This document shows positions 16,121 to 22,859 of a stretch of DNA of 38,412 nt, piece after piece (within the stretch, counting starts at the first letter, position 1; each line of letters opens with the position of its first letter). The notes below the pieces were generated by a model. It made no database searches. It had not been told where the DNA came from and was given only the letters and a program-made list of their open reading frames with translations. Both the position numbers and the translations under genes were made by a program. The stretch comes from Pantanalinema sp. (lineage in GTDB: Bacteria > Cyanobacteriota > Sericytochromatia > S15B-MN24 > UBA4093). The DNA lies in assembly GCA_036704125.1 (NCBI GenBank), contig DATNQI010000012.1, positions 1 through 38,412 on the forward strand, read 5' to 3'.

Positions 16121-16920
16121 TTCCTTTCACCAAGATGCAGGGGGCGGGCAACGACTTCATCGTGATCGATTGCCTGGATGCGTTCGGCGTCCTCGACTTC
16201 GGGGCGATCGCCCCGGCCCTGTGCGATCGCCACTTCGGGGTCGGCGCGGACGGCCTCTTGCTCGTTCTGCCCTCCGAGGTGGCCGACTTCCGGATGCGGG
16301 TCATCAACGCGGACGGCAGCGAGCCCGAGATGTGCGGCAACGGGCTGCGCTGCTTCGCGCGCTACCTGCACGACGCGGGCCTGAGCGACGCGCTCACGCT
16401 TCGCATCGAGACGGGGGCGGGCGTCCTGAAAGCCGAGGTGCTCGAGACCGGCGTGCGGCTCGACATGGGCGCCCCGCGCATGGCCGAGCGCCTGTTGGAG
16501 CCCCTGGTGGCGGGGGATGCCTCCTTCGAGGCCACCGCCGTCTCCATGGGCAATCCCCACTGCGTCGTCTTCGTCGAGGACCTGGATGCCTTCGACTTCG
16601 AGAAGTACGGCCCTCTGGTCGAGGCGCATCCCGCCTTTCCGCGGCGCACCAACGCCGAGTTCGCCCAGGTGCTCGCTCCCGACCGCATCCGGCTCAAGGT
16701 CTACGAGCGAGGGGTCGGTCCCACGCTCGCTTGCGGCACCGGCGCCTGCGCGACCCTGGTGGCGGCGGCCATGAGCGGCCGCACCGGGCGCGAGGCCCGC
16801 ATCGACTTGCCCGGCGGGACCCTCTCGATCCGCTGGGACGAGGACGGTCGCATCCTCATGACGGGCCCGGCCCGGGTCGTCTTCACCGGGGCCGTCGATC
16901 CGCTGCGCCTGAGGCGGTGA
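16117..16920 (+). CDS. dapF: Diaminopimelate epimerase (DapF)
   Basis: DapF interconverts LL- and meso-diaminopimelate for lysine and peptidoglycan synthesis. The 267-residue protein has both catalytic cysteines: Cys73 in MCGNGLRC and Cys206 in LACGTGACATLVA. Other motifs are FTKMQGAGNDFIVID at the start, GVGADGLLLV, VSMGNPHCVVFVED and ERGVGPTLACGTGA. ATG 16117 overlaps the miaA stop codon. An upstream in-frame GTG at 16105 is possible, but the conserved start MIPFTKMQG favours 16117. This implies meso-DAP-type peptidoglycan or lysine from DAP. It converges with 10 bp on the next gene, without a visible terminator. Confidence 0.95.
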   Translation: MIPFTKMQGAGNDFIVIDCLDAFGVLDFGAIAPALCDRHFGVGADGLLLVLPSEVADFRMRVINADGSEPEMCGNGLRCFARYLHDAGLSDALTLRIETGAGVLKAEVLETGVRLDMGAPRMAERLLEPLVAGDASFEATAVSMGNPHCVVFVEDLDAFDFEKYGPLVEAHPAFPRRTNAEFAQVLAPDRIRLKVYERGVGPTLACGTGACATLVAAAMSGRTGREARIDLPGGTLSIRWDEDGRILMTGPARVVFTGAVDPLRLRR

Positions 16921-16930
16921 GCCTGCGTCT

Positions 16931-17581
16931 CTACCAGCGATACCCAACCGCCAGTCCCTGGAAATTCCTGAGGGCGTTCGAGAACTGCGGAGTCCCCGAG
17001 CCCAGTTCGAGCGGGACCGCCAGAGCCTCGTAACCGATGTACAGCTGGCCATTGCTGGGCAGCTTGAGGCCGATCCCCAGACCAACTATCGGAAGGGCAA
17101 GTCCCCCCACCGAGATACCCACCCCCCGGGATGTCGCGCCGATCAGATGATTCTGCGCACCGTAGCCTTGCAGGCTGCAGGATTTCAGGTGGTCGCCGAT
17201 CAAGGGCAAGGTGCCGAGCTGGAGGGAGCCTGCGAGGCCCGCCTCGATCCCCCCGTACGTGTCCTCCTGGCCGCCTTCGTAGTAGGCCCAATTCTGCCGA
17301 TAGCCAAAAAGGCCGCGAAGGTTGACGGGATCCGAATCGAACAGCGGGAGCGGCGCCCTGATCGCGGCCTGCAGGATCTGCATGGCGCCCGCACGGCCCG
17401 AGCGGCCGGTGGTCGGGAGGTAGTCGACCTGGAGGATCCCGTCCTCGGCGACGGTCTGGAACATTCCGATTTCACCGGGAATCGACTGGAAGTACAGGCC
17501 CGTCTGAGGGATGGCGAACGCCGGGGCCGAGAAGGCGGTAAGTGCCGTGATGGCCAGGGCCAAATAAGATGCGCGGTACAT
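16931..17581 (-). CDS. Predicted outer-membrane beta-barrel protein, unknown function
   Basis: The 216-residue protein has a signal peptide (MYRASYLALAITALTAFSAP with cleavage after AFA). Its alternating hydrophobic/polar strands include NWAYYEGG, GQLYIGYEALAVPLEL and LQGYGAQNHL, and it ends NFQGLAVGYRW. A terminal aromatic residue after an alternating strand is the usual outer-membrane assembly signal, so a small barrel or porin-like protein is the best guess; no family was recognised. The start has AGGAGAA seven bases upstream. It is the last gene of the minus-strand operon that begins at 20116 and lies 11 bp after its neighbour. Confidence 0.7.
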   Translation of the reverse strand: MYRASYLALAITALTAFSAPAFAIPQTGLYFQSIPGEIGMFQTVAEDGILQVDYLPTTGRSGRAGAMQILQAAIRAPLPLFDSDPVNLRGLFGYRQNWAYYEGGQEDTYGGIEAGLAGSLQLGTLPLIGDHLKSCSLQGYGAQNHLIGATSRGVGISVGGLALPIVGLGIGLKLPSNGQLYIGYEALAVPLELGSGTPQFSNALRNFQGLAVGYRW

Positions 17582-17592
17582 GGGTTCTTCTC

Positions 17593-18177
17593 CTAGGGCT
17601 TGATGGCCTCGATCTCGATGAAGGTTCGAACGTTATTGGTGGCATCGTAGGTGTCGATCTTGAGAGGCATCCCATCGCTCGACGAATAGAAGATCTGTCC
17701 GAAGATGTCCTTGCTCTCGCTGAAGGAGAACACCTGGATGGCTTTACCCTGGTAGATGCCATTCCGGATGAACTTCGCTCGCTGGCTCAGGCTGTCGCCG
17801 GCCAGGAGCAGGCCTGCCATCAACTTGGGCTCTCGGGCGAAGGCCGAGAATCCGAGTTGCCTGAGGTCGGTGAAGCTCTGCTTTTCGGCGCTCTCACCGG
17901 GCCGTTCAAGGACCGTCGCCGTTTGAGCGGCGAGATCCACCTCGATGGAGGTCGTGGCGATCGATGGCGAAGCCTGCGAGCCGTTGAAGGTCTCAAAAAA
18001 CAAGCGCCACTTCCCGCTCGCAGCCGAGATGGTCCCGGGCAACCGCTGTGCTGCGGGCTGCCCGGGAACAGGCGCGATGATCCGAAGGGATCCTTTGAAG
18101 GTGCTCGGCAAGGCCATCGCGGGCATGGCCGTCAGCATGAGTAGCGCTGGAACGATGCTTTGGATAGGGATTCGCAT
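17593..18177 (-). CDS. Exported protein, possibly LolA-like
   Basis: The 194-residue protein has a signal peptide (IVPALLMLTAMPAMA). Its mature part resembles the order of LolA/outer-membrane lipoprotein sorting folds: an early KGSLRII strand, KWRLFFETFNGS, a middle with FSFSESKDIFGQIFYSSSDG, then GMPLKIDTYDATNNVRTFIE near the end, like the usual strand pair preceding a short NIK-type tail (here EIEAIKP). The likeness is in pattern only, so the assignment is tentative. It could carry a lipid or lipoprotein in the periplasm, which would suit its place between an outer-membrane-like protein and a lipoprotein gene. Start ATG 18177 has a weak AAGAGA site. Confidence 0.6.
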   Translation of the reverse strand: MRIPIQSIVPALLMLTAMPAMALPSTFKGSLRIIAPVPGQPAAQRLPGTISAASGKWRLFFETFNGSQASPSIATTSIEVDLAAQTATVLERPGESAEKQSFTDLRQLGFSAFAREPKLMAGLLLAGDSLSQRAKFIRNGIYQGKAIQVFSFSESKDIFGQIFYSSSDGMPLKIDTYDATNNVRTFIEIEAIKP

Positions 18178-18188
18178 TGGTTCTCTTG

Positions 18189-19490
18189 CTAATTCTTATT
18201 ATAGGTTACCCAAGAAACCTCATCCAGGGTTTGGGCATAGTCGACGTCGTCACTGAGGGGGTTCTTTGCCGATCCGCGCTGCAACTGGTACGTGGTTCCG
18301 GCAGAGAGGCTGAAGAGGGATCGCAAGCTTCCAGGCAGGACAGGCACGTCGAGGCTTTCAGTGCTCTCTCCCAGCGAGATGACTTCCCAAAGCCAGGCTC
18401 CGCCTGCAGCAGGAAGTGCAGAAAAGTCTGCGGTGTAGGCATTTGCCCCAGCCACGCCCTGATCGATGAGTGCCCTGAACGTGACGTCAAAGGTTTCGTC
18501 GCCTGGGCGATACTTGCTCGAGATAGGCGTCTCCAGCAATGCCATCACATGGTTTCCCGGAAGTAGCCCGGACTTGCTAGAGCCCGCGATCATTGGTCGA
18601 TTCGCCGTGTTTTTGAGCGCCGATCCCGTCACCGTATAATGAGCCCCGGCGATGCCGAAGGCGGAAGCCGGCGGTAAGTCGAAGGGTTCATGCGTGGAAA
18701 GTCCGGTAATGTCCCCGATCATGACCTTGTTGGGGTGGGCGGGGGTGTCACCGGGCCAGGTGAGGAAGTAGCTCGCCCGACTCAGAACGCTCCCGTCCGT
18801 CTTCAGGAGGGGTACATCCGTTTGGTACGTTTCGTAATCGGGAGACTGCGTCAAGGTCACGTCGAGTGACGAGGAGACGGAAGCTTGCTTCGAACCGACG
18901 GCTTGTCCATCCCACCCATACGCGAGGATGGTCGCGTCCCCCACGGGAACGGTCAGCTTGATGCTACCGGTGCCCGCCTCCGAGAGGTTGACCGAGCCAA
19001 GGTGCTTTGCGATCGCATACGTGTAGCCGACCGGCTTGACGGCGACAGAAACGATCGTCGAGGAAAGCCCTGCCGGGGCAGATAGCTGGACGGTCATGGA
19101 CTCCGTCGCTTCAGGTGTTGGAGTGGTCTTGGGTGGAATCCTCAACATTCCCCCCTGATAGCCATGGACCGTGAGGTTGACATAGCCGGTCTTCAAAACG
19201 GTGACCGATGGCGCTTTGACGAGTGCGCTGCGCGTGGCCGTGAAGGAGCCGTCCATGCCCGTCAATGCCTGGGTCTTGTTATCCAGGACCACGAACGCTG
19301 CTGAAACAGGTTGGCCCGTCGTGACGTTATAGACCACCCCCGAGACGGTTATTTCCTGAGCGCCCGAGGATGGCGTTGGGCTGCTGTAGCTGCTTGGATA
19401 GACGGGATACTGCTTCGAAGTGGGGCAGCCAGCAAGCAGCATGGCAGCGACTACAGCGAACAGGCTTTTGCGTTGCAAATTCTTGGTCAT
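18189..19490 (-). CDS. Lipoprotein with carboxypeptidase-regulatory-like domain
   Basis: The 433-residue product begins MTKNLQRKSLFAVVAAMLL and then lipobox LAGC (Cys about 22). After a Ser/Pro/Tyr-rich linker comes a beta-sandwich repeat typical of carboxypeptidase-regulatory or CnaB-like domains: ITVSGVVYNVTTGQPVSAAF, FVVLDNKTQALTGMDGSF and VLKTGYVNLTV (about 45-125). The remainder is beta-rich and not recognised. ATG 19490 is chosen because AAAGGA lies eight bases upstream and the lipoprotein signal starts there; the longer frame to 19550 overlaps the previous gene. It is probably a surface or periplasmic protein made together with its neighbours. Codon use is less GC-rich than in the flanking core genes. 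Confidence 0.75.
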   Translation of the reverse strand: MTKNLQRKSLFAVVAAMLLAGCPTSKQYPVYPSSYSSPTPSSGAQEITVSGVVYNVTTGQPVSAAFVVLDNKTQALTGMDGSFTATRSALVKAPSVTVLKTGYVNLTVHGYQGGMLRIPPKTTPTPEATESMTVQLSAPAGLSSTIVSVAVKPVGYTYAIAKHLGSVNLSEAGTGSIKLTVPVGDATILAYGWDGQAVGSKQASVSSSLDVTLTQSPDYETYQTDVPLLKTDGSVLSRASYFLTWPGDTPAHPNKVMIGDITGLSTHEPFDLPPASAFGIAGAHYTVTGSALKNTANRPMIAGSSKSGLLPGNHVMALLETPISSKYRPGDETFDVTFRALIDQGVAGANAYTADFSALPAAGGAWLWEVISLGESTESLDVPVLPGSLRSLFSLSAGTTYQLQRGSAKNPLSDDVDYAQTLDEVSWVTYNKN

Positions 19491-19501
19491 GTTCACGTCC
19501 T

Positions 19502-20116
19502 TTACTCGCCTGCATTCCAGGTCTTGACTGCCCGTCCGAGGTGATTCCAACTTTCCTGGCGGCGGTTCACGGAAAAGATGGCGGTCGCCAGACTGGCGAC
19601 GCCCAGGCCGGCGCCTGCGTAGAAGAGCGGGTTGGAGGTCGGGCTCTGGCTGGAGTTCGACAAGGAGATGCTCAGGGGGATGGCGGCCAGCACAGCCAGG
19701 CCATAGCCCCAGGCCAGGTAGTTGTTTTGCTGTGTAGCGGTCTCATCGGCTAGCTTCAGCTCGGCAGACGCTTTGTCGGAGCTTGAAAGCAGTCCGGTCA
19801 GGTTGGTGTGGGGGTGGTTGTCGGCGGCGAAGAGGTAGTGTGTCCGGATGGCGCCCCAGAGAGAGTCGTCGCCGGTAATCCGCCACGTTTGACCATCCAT
19901 CGCGCCGCCCACGAGCCGAACGTGGTCGGAGATCTTGTTGGACTTGGGGTCGATCGGAAGAACGATGGGATTGAGGCCAAAGAAGGATGAGCGTTGAACG
20001 AAGAGGAGCTTCGAGCGCTGCGAGGTTGTCGAGGCTTCGCTTTCGGCTGCAAGCGCAGGAGCGGTATTGATGAGCGATAACGCGATCGAGAGCGATAAGG
20101 CGGATGCTTTTTTCAT
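19502..20116 (-). CDS. Exported/membrane protein, first gene of the minus-strand operon
   Basis: The 204-residue protein starts MKKASALSLSIALSLINTAP with cleavage likely after ALA. A soluble middle part (about 30-130) includes LLFVQRSSFFGLNPIV and DHVRLVGGAMDG. Two hydrophobic stretches follow: YGLAVLAAIPLSISL (about 145) and NPLFYAGAGLGVASLATAI (about 167-185). The tail is RRQESWNHLGRAVKTWNAGE. No family was recognised. ATG 20116 gives the cleaner signal peptide; an ATG four codons upstream (20128) has a ribosome-binding site placed too close. A partial copy of its last third is found at 21334-21522, inside the toxin array, with a 21-base identical core (19619-19639 against 21502-21522). Confidence 0.65.
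   Translation of the reverse strand: MKKASALSLSIALSLINTAPALAAESEASTTSQRSKLLFVQRSSFFGLNPIVLPIDPKSNKISDHVRLVGGAMDGQTWRITGDDSLWGAIRTHYLFAADNHPHTNLTGLLSSSDKASAELKLADETATQQNNYLAWGYGLAVLAAIPLSISLSNSSQSPTSNPLFYAGAGLGVASLATAIFSVNRRQESWNHLGRAVKTWNAGE
19588..19639. repeat. Segment duplicated in the toxin relic at about 21472-21522
   Basis: The last 45 bases match the copy at 21478-21522 at about 38 positions by hand count, ending in 21 identical bases. It encodes the SNPLFYAGAG part of the 20116 gene. The copy is fused to an unrelated toxin fragment. Confidence 0.7.
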
Positions 20117-20232
20117 TTCTATTTCCATTCCTGATTAATCCGACGTTGTTGACTGCATCGTAGTGGCCTGTTGTGCTGACTCGTTTTGGGAACTGCGTCC
20201 CACTGCTCATCGCATTCTCGATAACCGAAGAC

Positions 20233-20262
20233 ATTACACCTCAGTTCTGCATTTTCGCTCAA
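20233..20262 (-). promoter_or_regulatory. Promoter of the five-gene exported-protein operon
   Basis: On the minus strand TTGAGC (20262-20257), an 18-bp spacer and TGTAAT (20238-20233) match the sigma-70 consensus at four and five positions. It sits just after the last immunity-like gene and about 110 bp before the ATG at 20116. It therefore separates the toxin locus from the exported-protein operon. The remainder of the 188-bp gap shows nothing clear. Confidence 0.5.
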
Positions 20263-20304
20263 GGGGTCGAATTCCTCTGGTTTTTCAGCACCCTGTTAAA
20301 GGAC

Positions 20305-20775
20305 TCAAACCTTATCGAGAGGGCCAATTTTATCCCTGTAGAACAGCCTTGTCCTCTCGTCAGTTGCAGGCTCGATTCCGCAGTAGTACTCAGAGACACC
20401 TACGCTGTTCGCAAGCATGCTTGAGCCAGCTGCAAGTCTCTTGACAGCGTCTTGCCTATCACCTGCGTCGATGTTGGCGCTGCCAAATACGACAGCCACT
20501 TCGTTCGATCCTTCGAAGCGTAAGATTCGGACCAGCGGACTACGAATTGGAACGCCACCAATCGTGGCAAAGGCAGCTCGTAGAAAAATGGATGCCGGCG
20601 CCGCCTCCTTCTTAAGAAGTGGCATTAGATCATTATTGATCTGGGTCTGACCAATGATTCCAAATTCGCTAGGGGAAATTTCGAGGATGTCCACCCCCTG
20701 CAGCAGGTCATATACCAACCTGTCAACGGCACCATCGGAAACGCCCTCGAAGATTAGTTCAATAAGGCCGTCCAT
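20305..20775 (-). CDS. Putative immunity protein of toxin relic 4
   Basis: The 156-residue cytoplasmic protein has no signal peptide and was not recognised. It begins MDGLIELIFEGVSDGAVDRL and ends FYRDKIGPLDKV, with a mixed alpha/beta pattern including VPIRSPLVRILRFEG and EVAVVFGSANIDAGDRQDAV. The start codon lies two bases after the stop of the toxin relic at 20778-20969 (TGA-TT-ATG), the same geometry as at the intact toxin and its partner (TAA-TT-ATG at 22857). Position, size and lack of signal peptide suggest an immunity protein; the function is inferred from context only. Base composition is lower in GC than in core genes. Confidence 0.6.
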   Translation of the reverse strand: MDGLIELIFEGVSDGAVDRLVYDLLQGVDILEISPSEFGIIGQTQINNDLMPLLKKEAAPASIFLRAAFATIGGVPIRSPLVRILRFEGSNEVAVVFGSANIDAGDRQDAVKRLAAGSSMLANSVGVSEYYCGIEPATDERTRLFYRDKIGPLDKV

Positions 20776-20777
20776 AA

Positions 20778-20969
20778 TCAGTCCAAGAACCCTTTAAATG
20801 AGCCATTCATATTGAGCCGAGCTCCTCGCCCATCTGGGAGTCGTTTCTCCAGGAACGAGAGGCCATTGTTATAGGTCTGACCTGTCTCGGAACTGCAAAG
20901 ATGATGAGCGATTAGAGCTGATAGTGGATGCGGTGCAAGGTGGGGTTTAAGCGGGAGACATAGGCTCAC
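20778..20969 (-). pseudogene. Orphan toxin C-terminal fragment (relic 4)
   Basis: The 63-codon frame opens with GTG 20969, overlapping the stop of the previous immunity-like gene. Its second half, TGQTYNNGLSFLEKRLPDG followed by RGARLNMNGSFKGFLD, has the look of a known type of Rhs/YD toxin tip that ends in a GRGARFxxDGSFKGFLD-like pattern (remembered, not searched). The first 27 or so residues show no such pattern and may be junk coding. No signal peptide or carrier domain is present, so it is most simply a toxin tip left behind after another tip replaced it on the YD protein. Its stop is two bases from the next immunity-like start. Confidence 0.6.
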
Positions 20970-21334
20970 GGCGCCAACCAGGCTTCGGCATGTCTCCGAG
21001 ACAACTCACCCAGCATGGGCGCGATACGTGGCCACAAGCCTTCTTTATGAGCCGCCTCAGCTGTGATAGCCTCGATCAGGCCCGTCGCAACAGCCGTAAC
21101 CAAACCGATGTCACCGCTACCCATCGCTTCCTCAACCAAACGGAACACACGCTGATTTACATCTGCACCCACGACATCAAAGTCTTCGGCAATTTGATGT
21201 CCAAGTGCAGCAAACAAGATCGTGACAGGTGGCTCGTCTGGCCTCCAGTACTCCATAGTCTCTCGCAAGCTGACTTGCAAACCTTCGGATAGTGAAACGA
21301 GCGAATCAACGAACTCCTGACAACTTACTTCCAT
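20966..21334 (-). CDS. Putative immunity protein of toxin relic 3 (DUF7674-like)
   Basis: The 122-residue, mostly helical, acidic protein starts MEVSCQEFVDSLVSLSEG. The region FDVVGADVNQRVFRLVEEAM, then GSGDIGLVTAVATGLIEAIT and APMLGELSRRHAEAWLAP, recalls small helical proteins found behind polymorphic toxins (DUF7674-like, from memory). Its ATG shares one base with the stop of relic 3 (TAATG), so translation is coupled to the relic frame. It has no signal peptide, which fits an immunity protein neutralising a toxin in the cytoplasm. The next relic's GTG overlaps its stop codon, giving a continuous chain of overlapping frames. Confidence 0.6.
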   Translation of the reverse strand: MEVSCQEFVDSLVSLSEGLQVSLRETMEYWRPDEPPVTILFAALGHQIAEDFDVVGADVNQRVFRLVEEAMGSGDIGLVTAVATGLIEAITAEAAHKEGLWPRIAPMLGELSRRHAEAWLAP

Positions 21335-21612
21335 TAGCGCCCTCTCAGTGCATTCCTCATGTCTCGGATGATGTTCTCGGCTGCAGCTCGATCACTGGGC
21401 CTGGCTGTAGGATTGTTGGCCAGCCACCTTTCGAGCGACCGATGGTGCTTTCCGGCAAGAACAGCCATTACCAGACTGGACACGCCAGGGCCTGCGCCGG
21501 TGTAGAAGAGCGGGTTGGAGGTGAGGTTGCGGAATACGCCGCTACGTGGTTTCACATTTTCCTTGTAGCCAGTGCCAAGGAACTTCTCTCCAGCTATTAG
21601 CAGCTCAGTCGC
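21334..21612 (-). pseudogene. Chimeric toxin relic 3 fused to a duplicated operon fragment
   Basis: The open frame runs 92 codons from after a TAA at 21615-21613; a GTG at 21555 is the only start-like codon. Its first part, AGEKFLGTGYKENV and SGVFRN, resembles a toxin tip of the FLGxGYKEIxPGVFRS type (remembered). At LTSNPLFYTGAGPGV it switches abruptly into a copy of the C-terminal part of the exported protein encoded at 19502-20116, and continues with SLERWLANNPTARPSDRAAA to a stop at 21334-21336. This junction of two unrelated coding pieces marks a past recombination or deletion. It is probably not functional, though its stop is coupled to the next gene's ATG. Confidence 0.65.
21472..21522. 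repeat. Duplicated copy of the segment at about 19588-19639
   Basis: It encodes TSNPLFYTGAG within relic 3. The last 21 bases (21502-21522) are identical to 19619-19639. Divergence before that point shows the duplication is not brand new. Confidence 0.7.
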
Positions 21613-21638
21613 TTAAAATCCCCCTGAACGCTTACTAC

Positions 21639-22226
21639 TCACTCGCGGCGCTTTTCAGCAACACTAAGTTTCTTAATCTCTGCTGGGCTTAAACGCTCTC
21701 TAATACTGGAGTACAGATCGGCCGCTTTTGAGTAATCTCTTTGTCGAAACGCCTCATCTGCCTGTGGCCGCAATTGTCCAGCTAGAACATCAAGAGCGTA
21801 TTCTTCAGACCATGACTTCCGCTCGCCTTCGAGTAAGGAGAAGTATTGCGGATCGCTATCAAGAGCCGAGCAGCCATAGCGTTTCATTAATACGATTAGT
21901 ACTTCGAGACCGGCGACTACTCCTTCCGGTGTAGTTGCTGCTGCATAGTGAAATTGCTTAGCAGTGTCCGGGTCCATGTGCCGAATGATTTCGGAAATCG
22001 CGTATCGAGTTCCGAACGCAGTAACACCTGCCCCTATCTCATACGATTGCCGCCCGTGATAAACGTCCACTTCAACACAGCCTTTTCGGTAACGTACAAG
22101 CGTTGGCAAAATTTCGACTTCGGAAAATCCAAGTTCGCAGAGAAATGCAAAGGCTTTCCTGGTTTCCTCTGCAAAGTTGATATAATCGCGATCCGATGTA
22201 TCCATAATGTTAACCATCTCCATCAT
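21639..22226 (-). CDS. Putative immunity protein of toxin relic 2
   Basis: The 195-residue cytoplasmic protein starts MMEMVNIMDTSDRDYINF. The central part, FLCELGFSEVEILPTLVRY, KGCVEVDVYHGRQSYEIGAG and FGTRYAISEIIRHMD, has the pattern of small alpha/beta immunity-type proteins (a front FxFL-gF helix, then paired VxVxYDxRSxEI strands). The tail, QADEAFRQRDYSKAADLYSS and AEIKKLSVAEKRRE, looks like a single TPR-like helical pair. ATG 22226 is chosen because the stop codon of relic 2 (TGA 22225-22223) overlaps it, the usual coupling. The frame extends to TTG 22271, but that stretch runs over the relic. No family name can be given with certainty. Confidence 0.6.
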   Translation of the reverse strand: MMEMVNIMDTSDRDYINFAEETRKAFAFLCELGFSEVEILPTLVRYRKGCVEVDVYHGRQSYEIGAGVTAFGTRYAISEIIRHMDPDTAKQFHYAAATTPEGVVAGLEVLIVLMKRYGCSALDSDPQYFSLLEGERKSWSEEYALDVLAGQLRPQADEAFRQRDYSKAADLYSSIRERLSPAEIKKLSVAEKRRE

Positions 22227-22399
22227 TGCGCGGGAGGATTCCATTTGTTGGTCTTCGGATCGAACCTCCAACCGCGATTTCGTTCAGCATTGAGGAACTG
22301 ATCTGCTGTTTCACCTGGGGAAGAATCACGAACTGGCTTTCCTCTTGCTATTTCCTGACGAAGCACTCCTGAGTTTTGTTTCCAGTTTACTTTAGGGTT
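22223..22399 (-). pseudogene. Orphan toxin C-terminal fragment (relic 2), no start codon at its head
   Basis: Between a TGA (22402-22400) and a TGA (22225-22223) lies a 58-residue frame: NPKVNWKQNSGVLRQEIARG, then KPVRDSSPGETADQFLNAER, then NRGWRFDPKTNKWNPPAQ. This is the pattern of a frequent Rhs/YD toxin tip (NWKQNSGxLRQEMxxGKPIRDASPG...FLNAER...RGWxFD...WxPP, remembered). Four or so residues seem missing after LNAER. It has no ATG, and the only GTG lies 11 codons in, so it is a displaced tip, not a stand-alone gene. Its stop overlaps the ATG of the following immunity-like gene. It is too short and startless to appear in ordinary gene calls. Confidence 0.7.
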
Positions 22400-22437
22400 T
22401 CACCTTCCTTTTGTATGTGTTGTTTAGTAAGTTTGTG

Positions 22438-22857
22438 CTAATTGTCTTTATTTTTAAATATTTTAGATACTAAGTCTAGTGATTTTGATTCTTCAAATGA
22501 TATGTAGCCAGATTTAAATAAATCTCCAGTCATAAGTTTTCTGACAGGTTCCCAGTTTTTGTTCAAATATTTCGCCAGGTTATTTACATTTTTTGAGTCA
22601 TCTGTTTCTGGGATGTACGATGAATCGACAAACTCAAGTATGTAGTCAAGATTATGCCATTCATTTTCTGATTTTCCGATTTCTACAAAAATCTGTCCCC
22701 TGTCTTTGATTATTCTCAAATTGAATTCCGGAGAATTTAGCAAAATAAGCGAGTTCCCGAACAATTTTGTATCAACGGAAGATTCTTTGATACTGAAGTT
22801 TCTTTCTTTGGCGATTAATAAAAATTCCGGAGCAATAGATTCGATTAAAGAAGACAT
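22438..22857 (-). CDS. Putative immunity protein of the intact YD toxin
   Basis: The 139-residue acidic cytoplasmic protein begins two bases after the YD stop codon (TAA-TT-ATG), with GAGAGGG overlapping the end of the toxin gene as ribosome-binding site. It has alternating helices and strands: SIAPEFLLIAKERNFSIKES, LFGNSLILLNSPEFNLRII, DRGQIFVEIGKSENEWHNLD, YILEFVDSS, and a Lys/Asn-rich helical tail. No family is named. Its DNA is strikingly AT-rich (many AAA, ATT, TTT codons) compared with all core genes, so it was almost certainly acquired with the toxin tip. Location and composition make immunity to the tip the best hypothesis. Confidence 0.7.
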   Translation of the reverse strand: MSSLIESIAPEFLLIAKERNFSIKESSVDTKLFGNSLILLNSPEFNLRIIKDRGQIFVEIGKSENEWHNLDYILEFVDSSYIPETDDSKNVNNLAKYLNKNWEPVRKLMTGDLFKSGYISFEESKSLDLVSKIFKNKDN

Positions 22858-22859
22858 AA

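Noticed and set aside
20163-20444. Plus-strand small genes between the toxin locus and the exported-protein operon
   Set aside because: They overlap the end of the immunity-like gene at 20305-20775 and the minus-strand promoter, have no ribosome-binding sites and encode no recognisable pattern.
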